The notes beneath the pieces were generated by a model that saw only the letters and a list, made by a program, of their open reading frames with translations, was not told the DNA's origin and made no database searches. From Burkholderia sp. Bp8963 (GTDB taxonomy: Bacteria; Pseudomonadota; Gammaproteobacteria; Burkholderiales; Burkholderiaceae), in assembly GCF_003854275.1 (NCBI RefSeq), contig NZ_QTQP01000016.1, positions 80,643 through 144,642 of the forward strand: a stretch of DNA of 64,000 nt, read 5' to 3'. A program made the translations under genes and the position numbers. Shown one piece after another: positions 47,606-56,927 of this stretch; the stretch's first letter is position 1, and every line of letters begins with the position of its first letter.

Positions 47606-47617
47606 ATTGTGAGTTAT
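47593..47617. promoter_or_regulatory. probable HipB operator over the -10 box
   Basis: A perfect 7-bp dyad ATAACTC / GAGTTAT centred on the TATAAT box, with another GAGTTA half-site upstream at 47565. Binding here would block the promoter, as expected for an autorepressing antitoxin. The half-site differs from the E. coli HipB box. Confidence 0.65.
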
Positions 47618-47644
47618 GAGGCCTCTTGGGCAGGAAGGCACATT

Positions 47645-47962
47645 ATGTTGGATTTAAGCTTCAGCAAGCCTAGTGAAATCGTCAAACTGATTTGCGAGCG
47701 ACTTCGCACGGAGCGGCTGGCGTCGCAGATGACGCAGGCTGATGTGGCCGCACGCGCCGGCGTCGGGGCCAATACCGTGTCCAACCTGGAAGCGGGGCGC
47801 AATGTGAGTCTCGAGACTGTGGTCCGTGTGGCCATGGTTCTTGGTCGAAGCAAGGAACTCGAAGGACTTTTCTTGCCGAAGCTGGACAGCATCGAGGACA
47901 TTCTCCGGTACGAACAAACCGCAAAACGTCAGCGTTCCAAGAGGGGAGCCCGAAATGCTTGA
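47645..47962 (+). CDS. hipB: HipB-like antitoxin, XRE family DNA-binding protein
   Basis: A 105-residue protein with a helix-turn-helix in residues about 20-75 (MTQADVAARAGVGANTVSNLE) and a basic C-terminal tail. ATG at 47645 has AGGAAGG upstream and is preferred to a GTG at 47609. It overlaps hipA by 8 bases, the classic antitoxin-first layout. It should bind HipA and repress its own promoter. Confidence 0.87.
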   Translation: MLDLSFSKPSEIVKLICERLRTERLASQMTQADVAARAGVGANTVSNLEAGRNVSLETVVRVAMVLGRSKELEGLFLPKLDSIEDILRYEQTAKRQRSKRGARNA

Positions 47963-49214
47963 GCGAGTGGACGTCTACTACGATGGCTGGGGGGAACATT
48001 GGCGGTGGGGGTCGATGGTCTCCACGACCGCTATCACGGGCCGACCGTTGATTGTGTTTGAGTATAGCGATGAGGCGAAGAACAGCGGCCTGGAGCTTTC
48101 TTCCTATCTGCTCCCATTGAACGGACCCAAGCTACGTAGAGACTTCCCGCCCCATCAGTTGGGACTGCCCGGGCCAGTCTATGACTCGCTGCCCGACGGC
48201 TGGGGCATCTTGCTGATGGATCGTTTGTTCAAACGCCGAGGCCTCAACGTGGCACGCATCGGGCCGCTGGAGCGGCTGGCTTACATTGGCAACAATGCGA
48301 TGGGGGCCATGTCATTCGAGCCCGTGGCGCCTGAAGTACAGGAAGCACAGATTCAAATTCCCCTTGAGCAACTCGCAGCAGAGGTGCAAGAAGTCCTCAA
48401 TGGCGAAGGCGGGGCATTCCTTGAACAGCTACTGCAGATAGGCGGCTCTCCGCAAGGCGCCCGACCCAAAGCACTGGTCTATCGTGATCCTCGCTCCGGA
48501 GCCTTTACCACTGCCGCAGTGCCTGGCTTTGAAGCCTGGCTCGTCAAGTTTCCGGCGCAGCGCGAACACCCGGAGGTGTGCGCTATCGAAATGGTCTATG
48601 CCGAATGCCTGCGCATCTGCGGTATCCAGACCCCGGATACGTTGCATTTCGAACTACCCAATGGGATGGCGGCGTTCGCCTCCAAACGGTTTGATCGACA
48701 CGACGGTCAGCGCGTGCCCATGCAAAGCCTTGCCGCGTTTACCAGTGCCGATTACAAAAACCCGGGGGCCTTGGACTATGTGAACTTCTTGCGCGCGACC
48801 CATCTGTGCACCAATGATGTACGGCAGAAGGGGCTGGCGTTTGAACGAGCCGTCTTCAACATCGCGTTCAACAATCGAGACGATCACCCCAAGAACTTCG
48901 CCTATGTCATGTTGCCATCCGGTGAGTGGCAGCTGGCACCGGCCTACGACGTAACCTTCTGCGAGGGGCCGGGAGGGTACCACCAGATGGACGTGATGGG
49001 GGAGGCCCTGGCGATCCGCAGAGAGGAGGTGCTCCTCCTTGCCAAGGAGGCTGAAGTTCTCGCGGCGGCAGCCACCGGCATGATTGACCGGTTTTGCAAC
49101 GTGGCCAGCCAGTTTGCGACCCTGGCTATGAATATGTACCCGCGCATGATCACCCAAGAAACGCTGCGCACTATTCAAAACCGAATCAATGAGAACATCG
49201 CTCTGCTTCGCTAG
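47955..49214 (+). CDS. hipA: HipA-like serine/threonine kinase toxin
   Basis: A 419-residue HipA family kinase, near full length. It has the N-terminal subdomain (DGWGILLMDRLFKRRGL), a Gly-rich phosphorylation/P-loop region GGSPQGARPKALVY, the catalytic NRDDHPKNFAYVM with Asp, and the metal-binding PAYDVTF. In E. coli HipA arrests growth by phosphorylating glutamyl-tRNA synthetase; the target here is unknown. GAGGGGAG precedes the ATG. Base use is less G+C biased than the chromosome, consistent with transfer. Confidence 0.87.
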   Translation: MLERVDVYYDGWGEHWRWGSMVSTTAITGRPLIVFEYSDEAKNSGLELSSYLLPLNGPKLRRDFPPHQLGLPGPVYDSLPDGWGILLMDRLFKRRGLNVARIGPLERLAYIGNNAMGAMSFEPVAPEVQEAQIQIPLEQLAAEVQEVLNGEGGAFLEQLLQIGGSPQGARPKALVYRDPRSGAFTTAAVPGFEAWLVKFPAQREHPEVCAIEMVYAECLRICGIQTPDTLHFELPNGMAAFASKRFDRHDGQRVPMQSLAAFTSADYKNPGALDYVNFLRATHLCTNDVRQKGLAFERAVFNIAFNNRDDHPKNFAYVMLPSGEWQLAPAYDVTFCEGPGGYHQMDVMGEALAIRREEVLLLAKEAEVLAAAATGMIDRFCNVASQFATLAMNMYPRMITQETLRTIQNRINENIALLR

Positions 49215-49427
49215 AGCCGCACGGTTTCTGATGGCGCTGGCGACTCTCGCCAGCGCCACCACCAACCCCTCATTGCGCCCTGTGGTCAGTGAGGCGGCTG
49301 CTCGGAGAGACGCTCAGTAGTCCTCCGTGCGTTCGCCCGGCAGTGCATATTGCACGCGTTGGTAGGGGGGGAAACACGGTCGAGTATCCCGGCACGGGTA
49401 CCGGGGCGGCCTGATCCGTGCATCGTC

Positions 49428-49924
49428 CTAGCGGCTATCCGTGAGGTATAGCTGGGAAAGTTCATTGATTCGTCCGCCAGTGAACAGGCCGAGCAGGGGC
49501 AGCCAGTAGGAGTGCGGGCGCCATGTCGTCCATCCCTCACGAGTGAACGTGCCCGTTCCGGTAGTGAACCAGTCCTGCCCGAAAATCAACGACAACTCCT
49601 GCGACGTAAATGCATGTCGCTCGTCTTGAGCGCGTGGCATGTTGAAGCGCCCGTCGCCATCGCTGCGTCCACAATGCGGATCATGCCCGCACCGTCAAGC
49701 AGCGGGTTTTCCGCTCTGAGTTTGTCGAGGTCTAACGTCATGAAGTGCTCGCGCCAATGCGACTGAATTCGGTGGGCGACGAGTTTAGCGGCTTCCCACT
49801 CTCGAAGTCGCGTGGACGCGTGAATTTCGTTCTTGCCGACTGCTGCGCGCAATCGCTTCGGGACGACGAGCCGGACAACGTAGATGCCGCTAGAGCGACG
49901 ATAGAGACAGGAGGTTTGAGCCAC
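49428..49924 (-). pseudogene. decayed tyrosine integrase
   Basis: Two reading frames on the minus strand hold pieces of one phage-type integrase. 49924-49586 carries the N-terminal part (YRRSSGIYVVRLVVPKRLR, integrase DUF6538-like); 49640-49428, in another frame, carries the start of the catalytic domain with the first catalytic Arg (LFTGGRINELSQLYL). The HxxR and Tyr motifs are missing. The gene begins about 85 bases from the 3' end of tRNA-Gly, as for an island integrase, but is inactive. 49215-49427 has nothing recognisable. Confidence 0.75.
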
Positions 49925-50008
49925 CGTAGGACGCCGATGTAGGAGTCTTGCGGAGATGCTCGTCAGGCACGCACATAACCCAGTGAAATCAACAGGCTAG
50001 GTGGGGTG

Positions 50009-50083
50009 TGGAGCGGGCGATGGGAATCGAACCCACGTCATCAGCTTGGGAAGCTGAGGTAATGGCCATTATACGACGCCCGC
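50009..50083 (-). tRNA. tRNA-Gly (CCC anticodon)
   Basis: A full cloverleaf on the minus strand: acceptor GCGGGCG / CGCCCGC, anticodon loop TTCCCAA giving CCC, T-loop GTTCGATTC, and an encoded CCA end. Its 3' end faces the integrase remnant, so it is the probable attachment site of the hip island. Confidence 0.95.
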
Positions 50084-50093
50084 AGAGCCTGCA

Positions 50094-50123
50094 ATTCTAC
50101 AGGGGCTTGTGTGAAATTGGCAA
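50094..50123 (-). promoter_or_regulatory. promoter of tRNA-Gly
   Basis: On the minus strand TTGCCA, 18 bases, TAGAAT, ending 10 bases before the mature tRNA 5' end. Five of six and four to five of six matches to consensus. Confidence 0.65.
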
Positions 50124-50332
50124 GCGGGTCGGCGGGGTGAACGCGTCGAGCCGACATGACGTGAATTCGGTAAAGGGTTTGATCGCCGCGTGGGACCTGT
50201 CGGACGAAGGACCTTCGAGCACGAAGCTACCGTGCTGCCTCAAAGAAAGAAGGCGGACTGGTCACATTCTGCCGTTTCGGGCTGCACCGCCAGGAATGAG
50301 CCCCGGTTCGGACGCCAACGTCAACTGATATT

Positions 50333-50356
50333 CCCCGGAGGAATACGGGGTACAAT
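50333..50356 (+). promoter_or_regulatory. possible vgrG promoter region with small dyad
   Basis: A CCCCG / CGGGG dyad (50333-50350) directly abuts a TACAAT that could be a -10 box, about 70 bases before vgrG. No good -35 box is present, so an activator may be needed. The 340-base gap between the tRNA and vgrG contains no gene. Confidence 0.35.
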
Positions 50357-50425
50357 CGCGCGAGAGAGCACCCATGACAATTTAATGAAGAGAAATCGAC
50401 AAAAAAGTAATAGAGGGATGGGGGA

Positions 50426-53164
50426 ATGAACGCGCAGGACATTTTGAGGGCCATTCGGGGCGGGGTGCTTCAACAGGACCGTTTGTTGAGGCTGGATACC
50501 CCACTGGGCGACAACGTTTTGTTGCCGCAACGAGCGATCGGCTGGTCGCGAATTGGTCGGCATTTCGAGTTCACGCTCGACGCGTTGTCGGCCGATGCAA
50601 ACATCGAGCTGAAAAAGCTGATCGCCCAGCCGGTTACGCTGTGGATTCAGCAAACGGACAAGTCCTATCTTCCGTACCACGGTTACGTCTATACCGCCCG
50701 TCGACTCGGATCGGATGGCGGCCTGACGAGCTACCAGCTCGGTTTCGCGTCGTGGATGCATTTCCTGAAATTGCGGAGCGACCGCCGCATCTGGCAGGAC
50801 AGGACGCCCGATGAAATCATTGCCGACGTATTCAATGAGCATCCGCAGGCCCGTGGCCGCTTCCGCTTCGCAATTTCAAAGGCGTTGCCGCAGCGATCAT
50901 ATTGCACACAATACGAAGACGACTGGAATTTCGTCCATCGGTTGATGGAATCCGAGGGGTTGTTCGGGTTCTGGACGCAGGAGCAGGACGGCAAGTCCCA
51001 TACCCTGACTATTACCGATAGTCTCGATACGCTCGAGCCATTGGGGCTGCGTGCCATTTCGTTCTACCGCGCGAATACGAGGAGCGAAACCGACTCGCTG
51101 GTGCAGTGGTCCAGCGTCCGGTGCTTGCACAGTGCTGCGCTGACGACGAGAACCTTCGACTACAAGAGCCCGCCTGCACTGGCGAACCCGAAGGGCACGA
51201 ACGTTACGGCATTGCCGGAACATGGCGACCTGCCCGAACAACTGGAAATATACGACTTCACCGGCCCATACAGCTTCCTGTCGCAAGATCGCGGAAGCCA
51301 CTTGTCCAAGATAAGAGTCGAGGAATGGGAGTCGCGCGCCAAGCGCTTCCATGGCATCGGCGGGGTGCGCAGAATGGACGCCGGACGATGGTTCGAACTG
51401 TCGGGCCATCCGGAGCATGACCGCGATGCCGAGGAAGCGCGCAATTTCGCGGTGATCGAAACGACGTGGCTCATCGAGAACAATCTTCCGATGTCGAGCC
51501 ATCACGGCCATTTCCCGAATAGCCTGCAATCCCGAGTGACCGAAGCACGTGCAAGTCACGGCGCGGGCAACGCAGCTGACGTGCGGCATTCGGATGGCTC
51601 AGTCGGCTTCTTTCTCGTCGAGGTGGAAGCGCAGCGCAGGACGGTCCCGTACCGAAGCCCGTTCGAGCATCCGAAGCCCGACATGCGAATGCAGACGGCA
51701 ACCGTGGTCGGCCCGAAAGGGCAGGAGATCCATACCGACGAACTCGGCCGGGTGAAAGTGCAGTTCCATTGGGATCGTATCGGGAAACGCGACGAAACCA
51801 GCTCATGCTGGGTTCGTGTCGCGCAACCGTGGGCCAGCGGCGGTTTCGGCGGCATTCATCTGCCAAGAATCGGCGATGAAGTGGTCGTACCGTTTCTCGA
51901 CGGCGATCCGGATAGACCGCTTGTCACGGCGCGCGTCGGAAACGGTGCGAACCGGCCGCAATGGAATCTGCCGGGCCAGCAGGCGCTGTCGGGTTTCGTC
52001 AGCAAGGAAATCGGCGGGCGGCAGAACAATGTCTGGCTGAAGGACGATACCCCGGGACAAGTGCAGACCCAGTTGCGCAGCGACCATCTGGAGAGTGGCC
52101 TGCACATCGGGTACCTGACGCGTGTCAGCGAGCCGGCCGGACGCGGCGAAAAGCGGGGCGAGGGTGTCGAACTGCGAACCGATGGCCATGCCGCCATTCG
52201 AGGGGCGCGTGGCCTGCTGTTGACGACTCATCCGCGATCCGGCGCCGCCGGCGATGCGTTCAGCGTGGACGAGGTGAATCTTCAACTGGCAGGCGCCCAG
52301 GATATCGCTGCCGGCCTCGCGCAATCGGCTCAATCCGCGGGCGCGCAGGACGGCGAGCAGAAGCATGTCGCCGCGGCGCTGAAGGCGCAAGCGCGGGCGA
52401 TCCAGGGGGGCGGCACCCTCAAGCAGCTCGCGCAACCGCATCTCGTACTGGCCAGCCCGGCCGGCGTGGCAGTCAGCACGCCTGAGCAAATACATCTCAG
52501 CAGCGGGCAATCGACGGCGATTACGACCGGGGAACACGTGTCGATCAGCACCGGTGGTGGCTTGTTCGCCAGCATGCGCCGCGCGCTGCGGCTGTTCGTC
52601 CATGAAGCGGGCATGCGACTGGTTGCTGCGAGCGGCGATATCGATCTGAAAGCGCTGAAGAACAACATCAACCTGCTCGCGAAGCTGAATGTGTCGGTTA
52701 CGGCGACCAAGATCACCATCAGCGCCGAGCAGGAGGTGGAAATCAACGCGGGCGGCAGCTATACGCGCTGGACAAGCGGGCAGATCAAGAGCGGCACGTC
52801 GGGCGGCTACGAAGTGCATTCGGCGAGCCGTTCGTTTGTCGGGCCGGATAGCGTTGGCCGGCCGAATATCGCGGCGCTGCCACCCGAAAAGGAGCAGCTT
52901 CACTTCGCGTTGGGTGCGTTGCCGGGAGAGGCGCATCAGTACGTCAGCGAACCCTACGAGTTGTTCAAGGGCGGCACGAAGATCGGCGAGGGCGTCACGG
53001 ACGAATTCGGGCGCATCGTCATCGACGATCACCAGCCGGGCACCCCCGCGTATCAGGTCAGGCTGGCCAACGGCGGGCAATTCGATCTGAAGGTGCGGGA
53101 TGCACTGAATGAAGACGTCAAGCACGCGGATCGTCGGACCAACCGTGGTGAACGGCTCTTGTGA
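50426..53164 (+). CDS. vgrG: type VI secretion tip protein VgrG (TssI)
   Basis: A 912-residue VgrG. The gp27-like base covers about residues 10-400 (YEDDWNFVHRLMESEGLFGFW), the gp5-like OB fold follows (VKVQFHWDRIGKRDETSSCWVRV, GDEVVVPFLDGDPDRPLV), then a DUF2345 needle extension (about 640-790). The last 90 or so residues add a small beta-domain (YELFKGGTKIGEGVTDEFGR) of transthyretin type, often a cargo-binding domain. No T6SS structural genes are nearby, so it is an orphan VgrG that loads the effector encoded 38 bases downstream. Confidence 0.95.
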   Translation: MNAQDILRAIRGGVLQQDRLLRLDTPLGDNVLLPQRAIGWSRIGRHFEFTLDALSADANIELKKLIAQPVTLWIQQTDKSYLPYHGYVYTARRLGSDGGLTSYQLGFASWMHFLKLRSDRRIWQDRTPDEIIADVFNEHPQARGRFRFAISKALPQRSYCTQYEDDWNFVHRLMESEGLFGFWTQEQDGKSHTLTITDSLDTLEPLGLRAISFYRANTRSETDSLVQWSSVRCLHSAALTTRTFDYKSPPALANPKGTNVTALPEHGDLPEQLEIYDFTGPYSFLSQDRGSHLSKIRVEEWESRAKRFHGIGGVRRMDAGRWFELSGHPEHDRDAEEARNFAVIETTWLIENNLPMSSHHGHFPNSLQSRVTEARASHGAGNAADVRHSDGSVGFFLVEVEAQRRTVPYRSPFEHPKPDMRMQTATVVGPKGQEIHTDELGRVKVQFHWDRIGKRDETSSCWVRVAQPWASGGFGGIHLPRIGDEVVVPFLDGDPDRPLVTARVGNGANRPQWNLPGQQALSGFVSKEIGGRQNNVWLKDDTPGQVQTQLRSDHLESGLHIGYLTRVSEPAGRGEKRGEGVELRTDGHAAIRGARGLLLTTHPRSGAAGDAFSVDEVNLQLAGAQDIAAGLAQSAQSAGAQDGEQKHVAAALKAQARAIQGGGTLKQLAQPHLVLASPAGVAVSTPEQIHLSSGQSTAITTGEHVSISTGGGLFASMRRALRLFVHEAGMRLVAASGDIDLKALKNNINLLAKLNVSVTATKITISAEQEVEINAGGSYTRWTSGQIKSGTSGGYEVHSASRSFVGPDSVGRPNIAALPPEKEQLHFALGALPGEAHQYVSEPYELFKGGTKIGEGVTDEFGRIVIDDHQPGTPAYQVRLANGGQFDLKVRDALNEDVKHADRRTNRGERLL

Positions 53165-53202
53165 GCCGGATTTTCCGTCGCCGTTAATTCAAGGAAAACA
53201 AC

Positions 53203-55236
53203 GTGGCGAATTACCCACTTGAATCTCACAATCCGATGGATGTCGCCATCGACGAGGCTGGGCGGAACGCAAATGGCACCGTTCAGTGGTTGCTGGAAAA
53301 GGGCGTGGACGACGATGTCATGCCGACCCAGGGGAACGCGCTCCGCTTCATGATTTGCGGGCAAGAAGGATTTGCAGCGATTGCAGAGGACCTCCTCGCG
53401 GCAAAGTCGACGGTCGACATCGTCTGCTGGGGATTCGATCCCGGAATGGAACTCGTTCGGAGCCTCGGATCGGCGTGCTGGGTCGGCACGCCCCAGACGG
53501 CGCAGCCGTTTCAGTCTGGCCAGTCTGGCGTTTGGCCGCGTGGCATCGTATATGGCCAACTGCTGGAAGACCTGACGACCCGGAAAGAAAATCCGGTCAC
53601 GGTGCGATTGCTGGTCTGGTTCGATCCCGACGGATCGTTGAAGCAGAACAACATGCCGGGGCTGACGGACGTTCCGGTCTCCGGAATGTGGCACCCGATT
53701 CAGCGCTACAAATTGCAGCAGAAGCCGCCTTATCAGAACGAGGCGAGAACAAAGTACTGCACCGAATGGTGGCAACGGAACCTGCCCGGCGGAAAGAGCG
53801 GGACAGGCAAGAACCCGCGCTTGCAAGTGGTGTTGCGTAGTATTTCGAAAGGCGATGTCAAGGCGTTGATGGATGCGGACATCAAGGAGGAGGACGCGCC
53901 GAGCACGCATTCGGAGGGCATGGAGAAGGTAGCCGGGCTCAACGAAAAGTCGCTGCTGGAGGGCTACCCGACTCATCACCAGAAACCGATTCTGATCGAT
54001 TACGCGTATCAGGATGGTAGCAAGGCGGTCGGCTATGTGATGGGGTTGAACTCGGTCACGGACTATTGGGATACGACCGAACACAAGATCGACGATCCGT
54101 TGCGAGAGGAGTGGATCAGCGACAACGTTCAGGCCGAACTCGCGCACGAGCAAGAGACACAGAATCCCGATGGCCCTCTCAGTACGGCGGTCTATCAGCG
54201 CACGAAGCCCTATCAGGATTACGCGTGCCGTGTGGTCGGGCCGGCATTGAAGCGCCTGCATCAGAACTTCGTGCGCGGCTGGAATCTGTTCGCGCCGCCT
54301 GCGTGGCAGGCGACGGAGATCAGCGGGCAAATGTCGAAAATCCCGACAGCGAAAGCCAATCCCGCACGAAAGGCGCAGATTGTGCGGACGCAGGCTCATG
54401 AGCGGGAAAAGACGATCAAGAAACTGTACTTTCAGGCAACCAGCTTTGCGCGCAACTATATCTACATCGAGAATCAGTACTTCTTCTATCCGGAGTTTGC
54501 GCGGCACTTGAAGCTCGAGCGCAAGAAGTTTCACGACGAGTGGGCGAAGCTGTCGAACAAGCCTCAACAGGAGGCGCCAATGTTGCACCTGTTCGTCGTG
54601 ACGCCTCATCCGGAAGACGAGGGCATGATTCCGCGAACCCACGATACGCTCGCGGAGCTGGGACATGGCGACAAGATGCCGGGTCAGGGCGTACTGGTGA
54701 AGGACGGTCGCGTCGATCGCGTCTACAAGGATGCCCAGGGCAACAATACGTTCCATCCGGCGACCCTCGAGGAACTGGAGAGTACGTACGGGCTGAAAGT
54801 GAGCATCGCGCGGTTGCGCACCAGCGGGATGACCGCGAATCAACAGATGGCGTATCGGGAGATCTACATTCACTCGAAGCTGATGCTGATCGACGACGTG
54901 TTCGTGACCTTGGGGAGCGCCAACATCAACCAGCGGAGCATGGCCGTCGACAGCGAGATCAACATCGCGGCGACCGGAGAGGAAGCGGCCAAGCTTCGGC
55001 GAGACGTGTTCGCGCTGATGTCCGGTGGAGATATCGTGGGGAGCGGCGCACGAGATGCAATGCCGGAGGTGTTCAGGAAATGGACGGGAAGAATGAAAGA
55101 CAACCGGGATATTCAAAAGTTGGGCACCGATACGCTGAATGGCTTCCTTTTGCCGTTTATCGACATGCGAGAGAAGACGGTGCTGCACGCAATGATAGAC
55201 ATTCCTTCGACCAATAGTGTCAGCCAGACCGTGTAA
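53203..55236 (+). CDS. phospholipase D-type T6SS effector (Tle5-like)
   Basis: A 677-residue protein with two HxKxxxxD motifs: HQKPILID (His 259) and HSKLMLID (His 557), the second followed by GSANINQRSM. This dual-HKD layout is that of the Tle5 phospholipases D delivered by VgrG into the periplasm of rival cells. It has a GTG start, no signal peptide, and lies directly behind vgrG and before a secreted Sel1 protein, the usual effector-immunity order. Confidence 0.88.
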   Translation: MANYPLESHNPMDVAIDEAGRNANGTVQWLLEKGVDDDVMPTQGNALRFMICGQEGFAAIAEDLLAAKSTVDIVCWGFDPGMELVRSLGSACWVGTPQTAQPFQSGQSGVWPRGIVYGQLLEDLTTRKENPVTVRLLVWFDPDGSLKQNNMPGLTDVPVSGMWHPIQRYKLQQKPPYQNEARTKYCTEWWQRNLPGGKSGTGKNPRLQVVLRSISKGDVKALMDADIKEEDAPSTHSEGMEKVAGLNEKSLLEGYPTHHQKPILIDYAYQDGSKAVGYVMGLNSVTDYWDTTEHKIDDPLREEWISDNVQAELAHEQETQNPDGPLSTAVYQRTKPYQDYACRVVGPALKRLHQNFVRGWNLFAPPAWQATEISGQMSKIPTAKANPARKAQIVRTQAHEREKTIKKLYFQATSFARNYIYIENQYFFYPEFARHLKLERKKFHDEWAKLSNKPQQEAPMLHLFVVTPHPEDEGMIPRTHDTLAELGHGDKMPGQGVLVKDGRVDRVYKDAQGNNTFHPATLEELESTYGLKVSIARLRTSGMTANQQMAYREIYIHSKLMLIDDVFVTLGSANINQRSMAVDSEINIAATGEEAAKLRRDVFALMSGGDIVGSGARDAMPEVFRKWTGRMKDNRDIQKLGTDTLNGFLLPFIDMREKTVLHAMIDIPSTNSVSQTV

Positions 55237-55246
55237 CGGAGCGCTC

Positions 55247-56890
55247 ATGCGGATAGCATTCATCTTTCGAATCGCCATAAGTGCTCTGAGCTTGATTGCT
55301 GTAACTGTTCATGCAGAAGGCACGTCCTCGCTGCTCTCCAAGGCCAATATTGCTATGTCCGACTTGCCTCGCTTCGAAAAATTGCCGCTCTTTGATCCGC
55401 ACCGGAAGAACTTCACGTGCGTGTATCAAAGTCAGCGTGTGCCGCCCGTTGATCCGCAAGCCGAGATGTGGTTTCAGCAAGCACTCGTGCTTGACAATCC
55501 CGACGTGTACTACGGGCAGCGTGACTTCGCGAAGGTCTATCAGCTCTACCACCAGGCAGCGGATCGGGGCCATTGGAAGGCCATGCTCAATCTGGCGTCG
55601 CTGATTCTGACCGACTATGCGGGCGTGCCCGAACACGACCCCGAGAAAGCGATTCAGTGGGTTGAAAAGGCGATGCGGTTGGGCGTGCCCGATGCGTACG
55701 ATGTCATGGGAACCTATCACCAGAACGGACTCGTCAAGGGTGGAGACGCAACGAGCGCGTATGCGTTCTTCCAGCGCGCCGCCGACATGGGTAGTCCTTC
55801 TGCGATGGCTTTTCTCGGCGAAAAAATGGATGCTGCGCACGACGACCCGAGCAGCGGATTCTGGGCCAATCTACCTGTCGCCACACAGATGCTCGAATGT
55901 GCGTTCGCGCAAGGCTTCGGCGATGCCGCCGAGGAGTTGGGCTTCATCTACGCTCGTTCGAAGACTGTAGAAGCGAAGCAGCGTGCACTGAACATTCTGC
56001 ATGAAGGCGTGAAGCTCGGAAGTGCGAAATGTGCGAACAAGTTGTCGATCGAATTCGACGGCTTCAACCTGACCAATGGGCGAAACCTTCCGGGGCTGAT
56101 CGACAAGGCCCGTGCGGAACGCTACGGCAAGATCGGCGACGCGCTGGAGCACTACCGGGGGCGCCTGAAGCTCCCGAATCTGGACAAGGTCTTGCCGTTG
56201 CCGCCTGCGCCGCTGCCAAAGTGGAACGGCAAGGTTCAAAGCCTGATCGATGCTGCGAAAGCCGTGACGCCGCCGGTCAAATCGCAGATGAGTGTGACGA
56301 CCGAGTCGGGACGCAACTACATCCCGCCGGGTTTTGCGGTATCTCCGCTCGACCAGAGTACGCTGGTGGTGCCGGGGGACCAGCACGTACCCAGGACCGG
56401 ATACTGGTTGGCGCTATATGGTGCCGACGGCGAGAGAAGCGCACGCCTGATCGCCCGCTCCGGGAAGCCTGAGCGATACGAGACGGGAGAGCGCTTCGAC
56501 CCGGCGCCATACGCGTGGCTGTCGCAAGATCGGGTCCAGTGGCACTACCTCGGGGATGCGTATCGTCTTCCTCCGCAGCGGTCGGATTTCATTGCGAACC
56601 TGGTCGATGCCGGCATGATGCGCGAAGTGCCCGCAACGCCAGTCGCGTTGACGTGCGAGGGCGACGAACGCTGCCCGGAGACCGGGATATGGGAAGGACG
56701 CGTGGCTGAAGACAATGATCTGGCGGCGTTGTACAACCGTTGGAATCAGCAAACCTTCCTGGAGAAGGGGCAGTCGTTCCCCAGCCCGGGGGCGCACTTC
56801 ATCGGGATGGGTGAGGACGCGCTTCGTTGGACTTATCTGGGGAGCCCGAATGCCGAAATCGGTCCGGGCGTACACGAGATTCGACTGTAG
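55247..56890 (+). CDS. Sel1-repeat periplasmic protein, probable immunity to the phospholipase
   Basis: A 547-residue exported protein. Signal peptide MRIAFIFRIAISALSLIAVTVHA; then Sel1/TPR-like repeats in about residues 80-270 (YQLYHQAADRGHWKAMLNLASL, AYAFFQRAADMGSPSAMAFLGE). Sel1-repeat proteins are the known immunity class for Tle5 phospholipases. The C-terminal 180 residues form a separate unknown domain with two similar LSQDRVQWHYLGDAYRLP / GEDALRWTYLGSPN segments. ATG at 55247 has CGGAG upstream; the stop of the effector is 10 bases before. Confidence 0.8.
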   Translation: MRIAFIFRIAISALSLIAVTVHAEGTSSLLSKANIAMSDLPRFEKLPLFDPHRKNFTCVYQSQRVPPVDPQAEMWFQQALVLDNPDVYYGQRDFAKVYQLYHQAADRGHWKAMLNLASLILTDYAGVPEHDPEKAIQWVEKAMRLGVPDAYDVMGTYHQNGLVKGGDATSAYAFFQRAADMGSPSAMAFLGEKMDAAHDDPSSGFWANLPVATQMLECAFAQGFGDAAEELGFIYARSKTVEAKQRALNILHEGVKLGSAKCANKLSIEFDGFNLTNGRNLPGLIDKARAERYGKIGDALEHYRGRLKLPNLDKVLPLPPAPLPKWNGKVQSLIDAAKAVTPPVKSQMSVTTESGRNYIPPGFAVSPLDQSTLVVPGDQHVPRTGYWLALYGADGERSARLIARSGKPERYETGERFDPAPYAWLSQDRVQWHYLGDAYRLPPQRSDFIANLVDAGMMREVPATPVALTCEGDERCPETGIWEGRVAEDNDLAALYNRWNQQTFLEKGQSFPSPGAHFIGMGEDALRWTYLGSPNAEIGPGVHEIRL

Positions 56891-56927
56891 ACGCATGCGA
56901 ACCGAGCATCGAATGGAGGGCGGCTAG

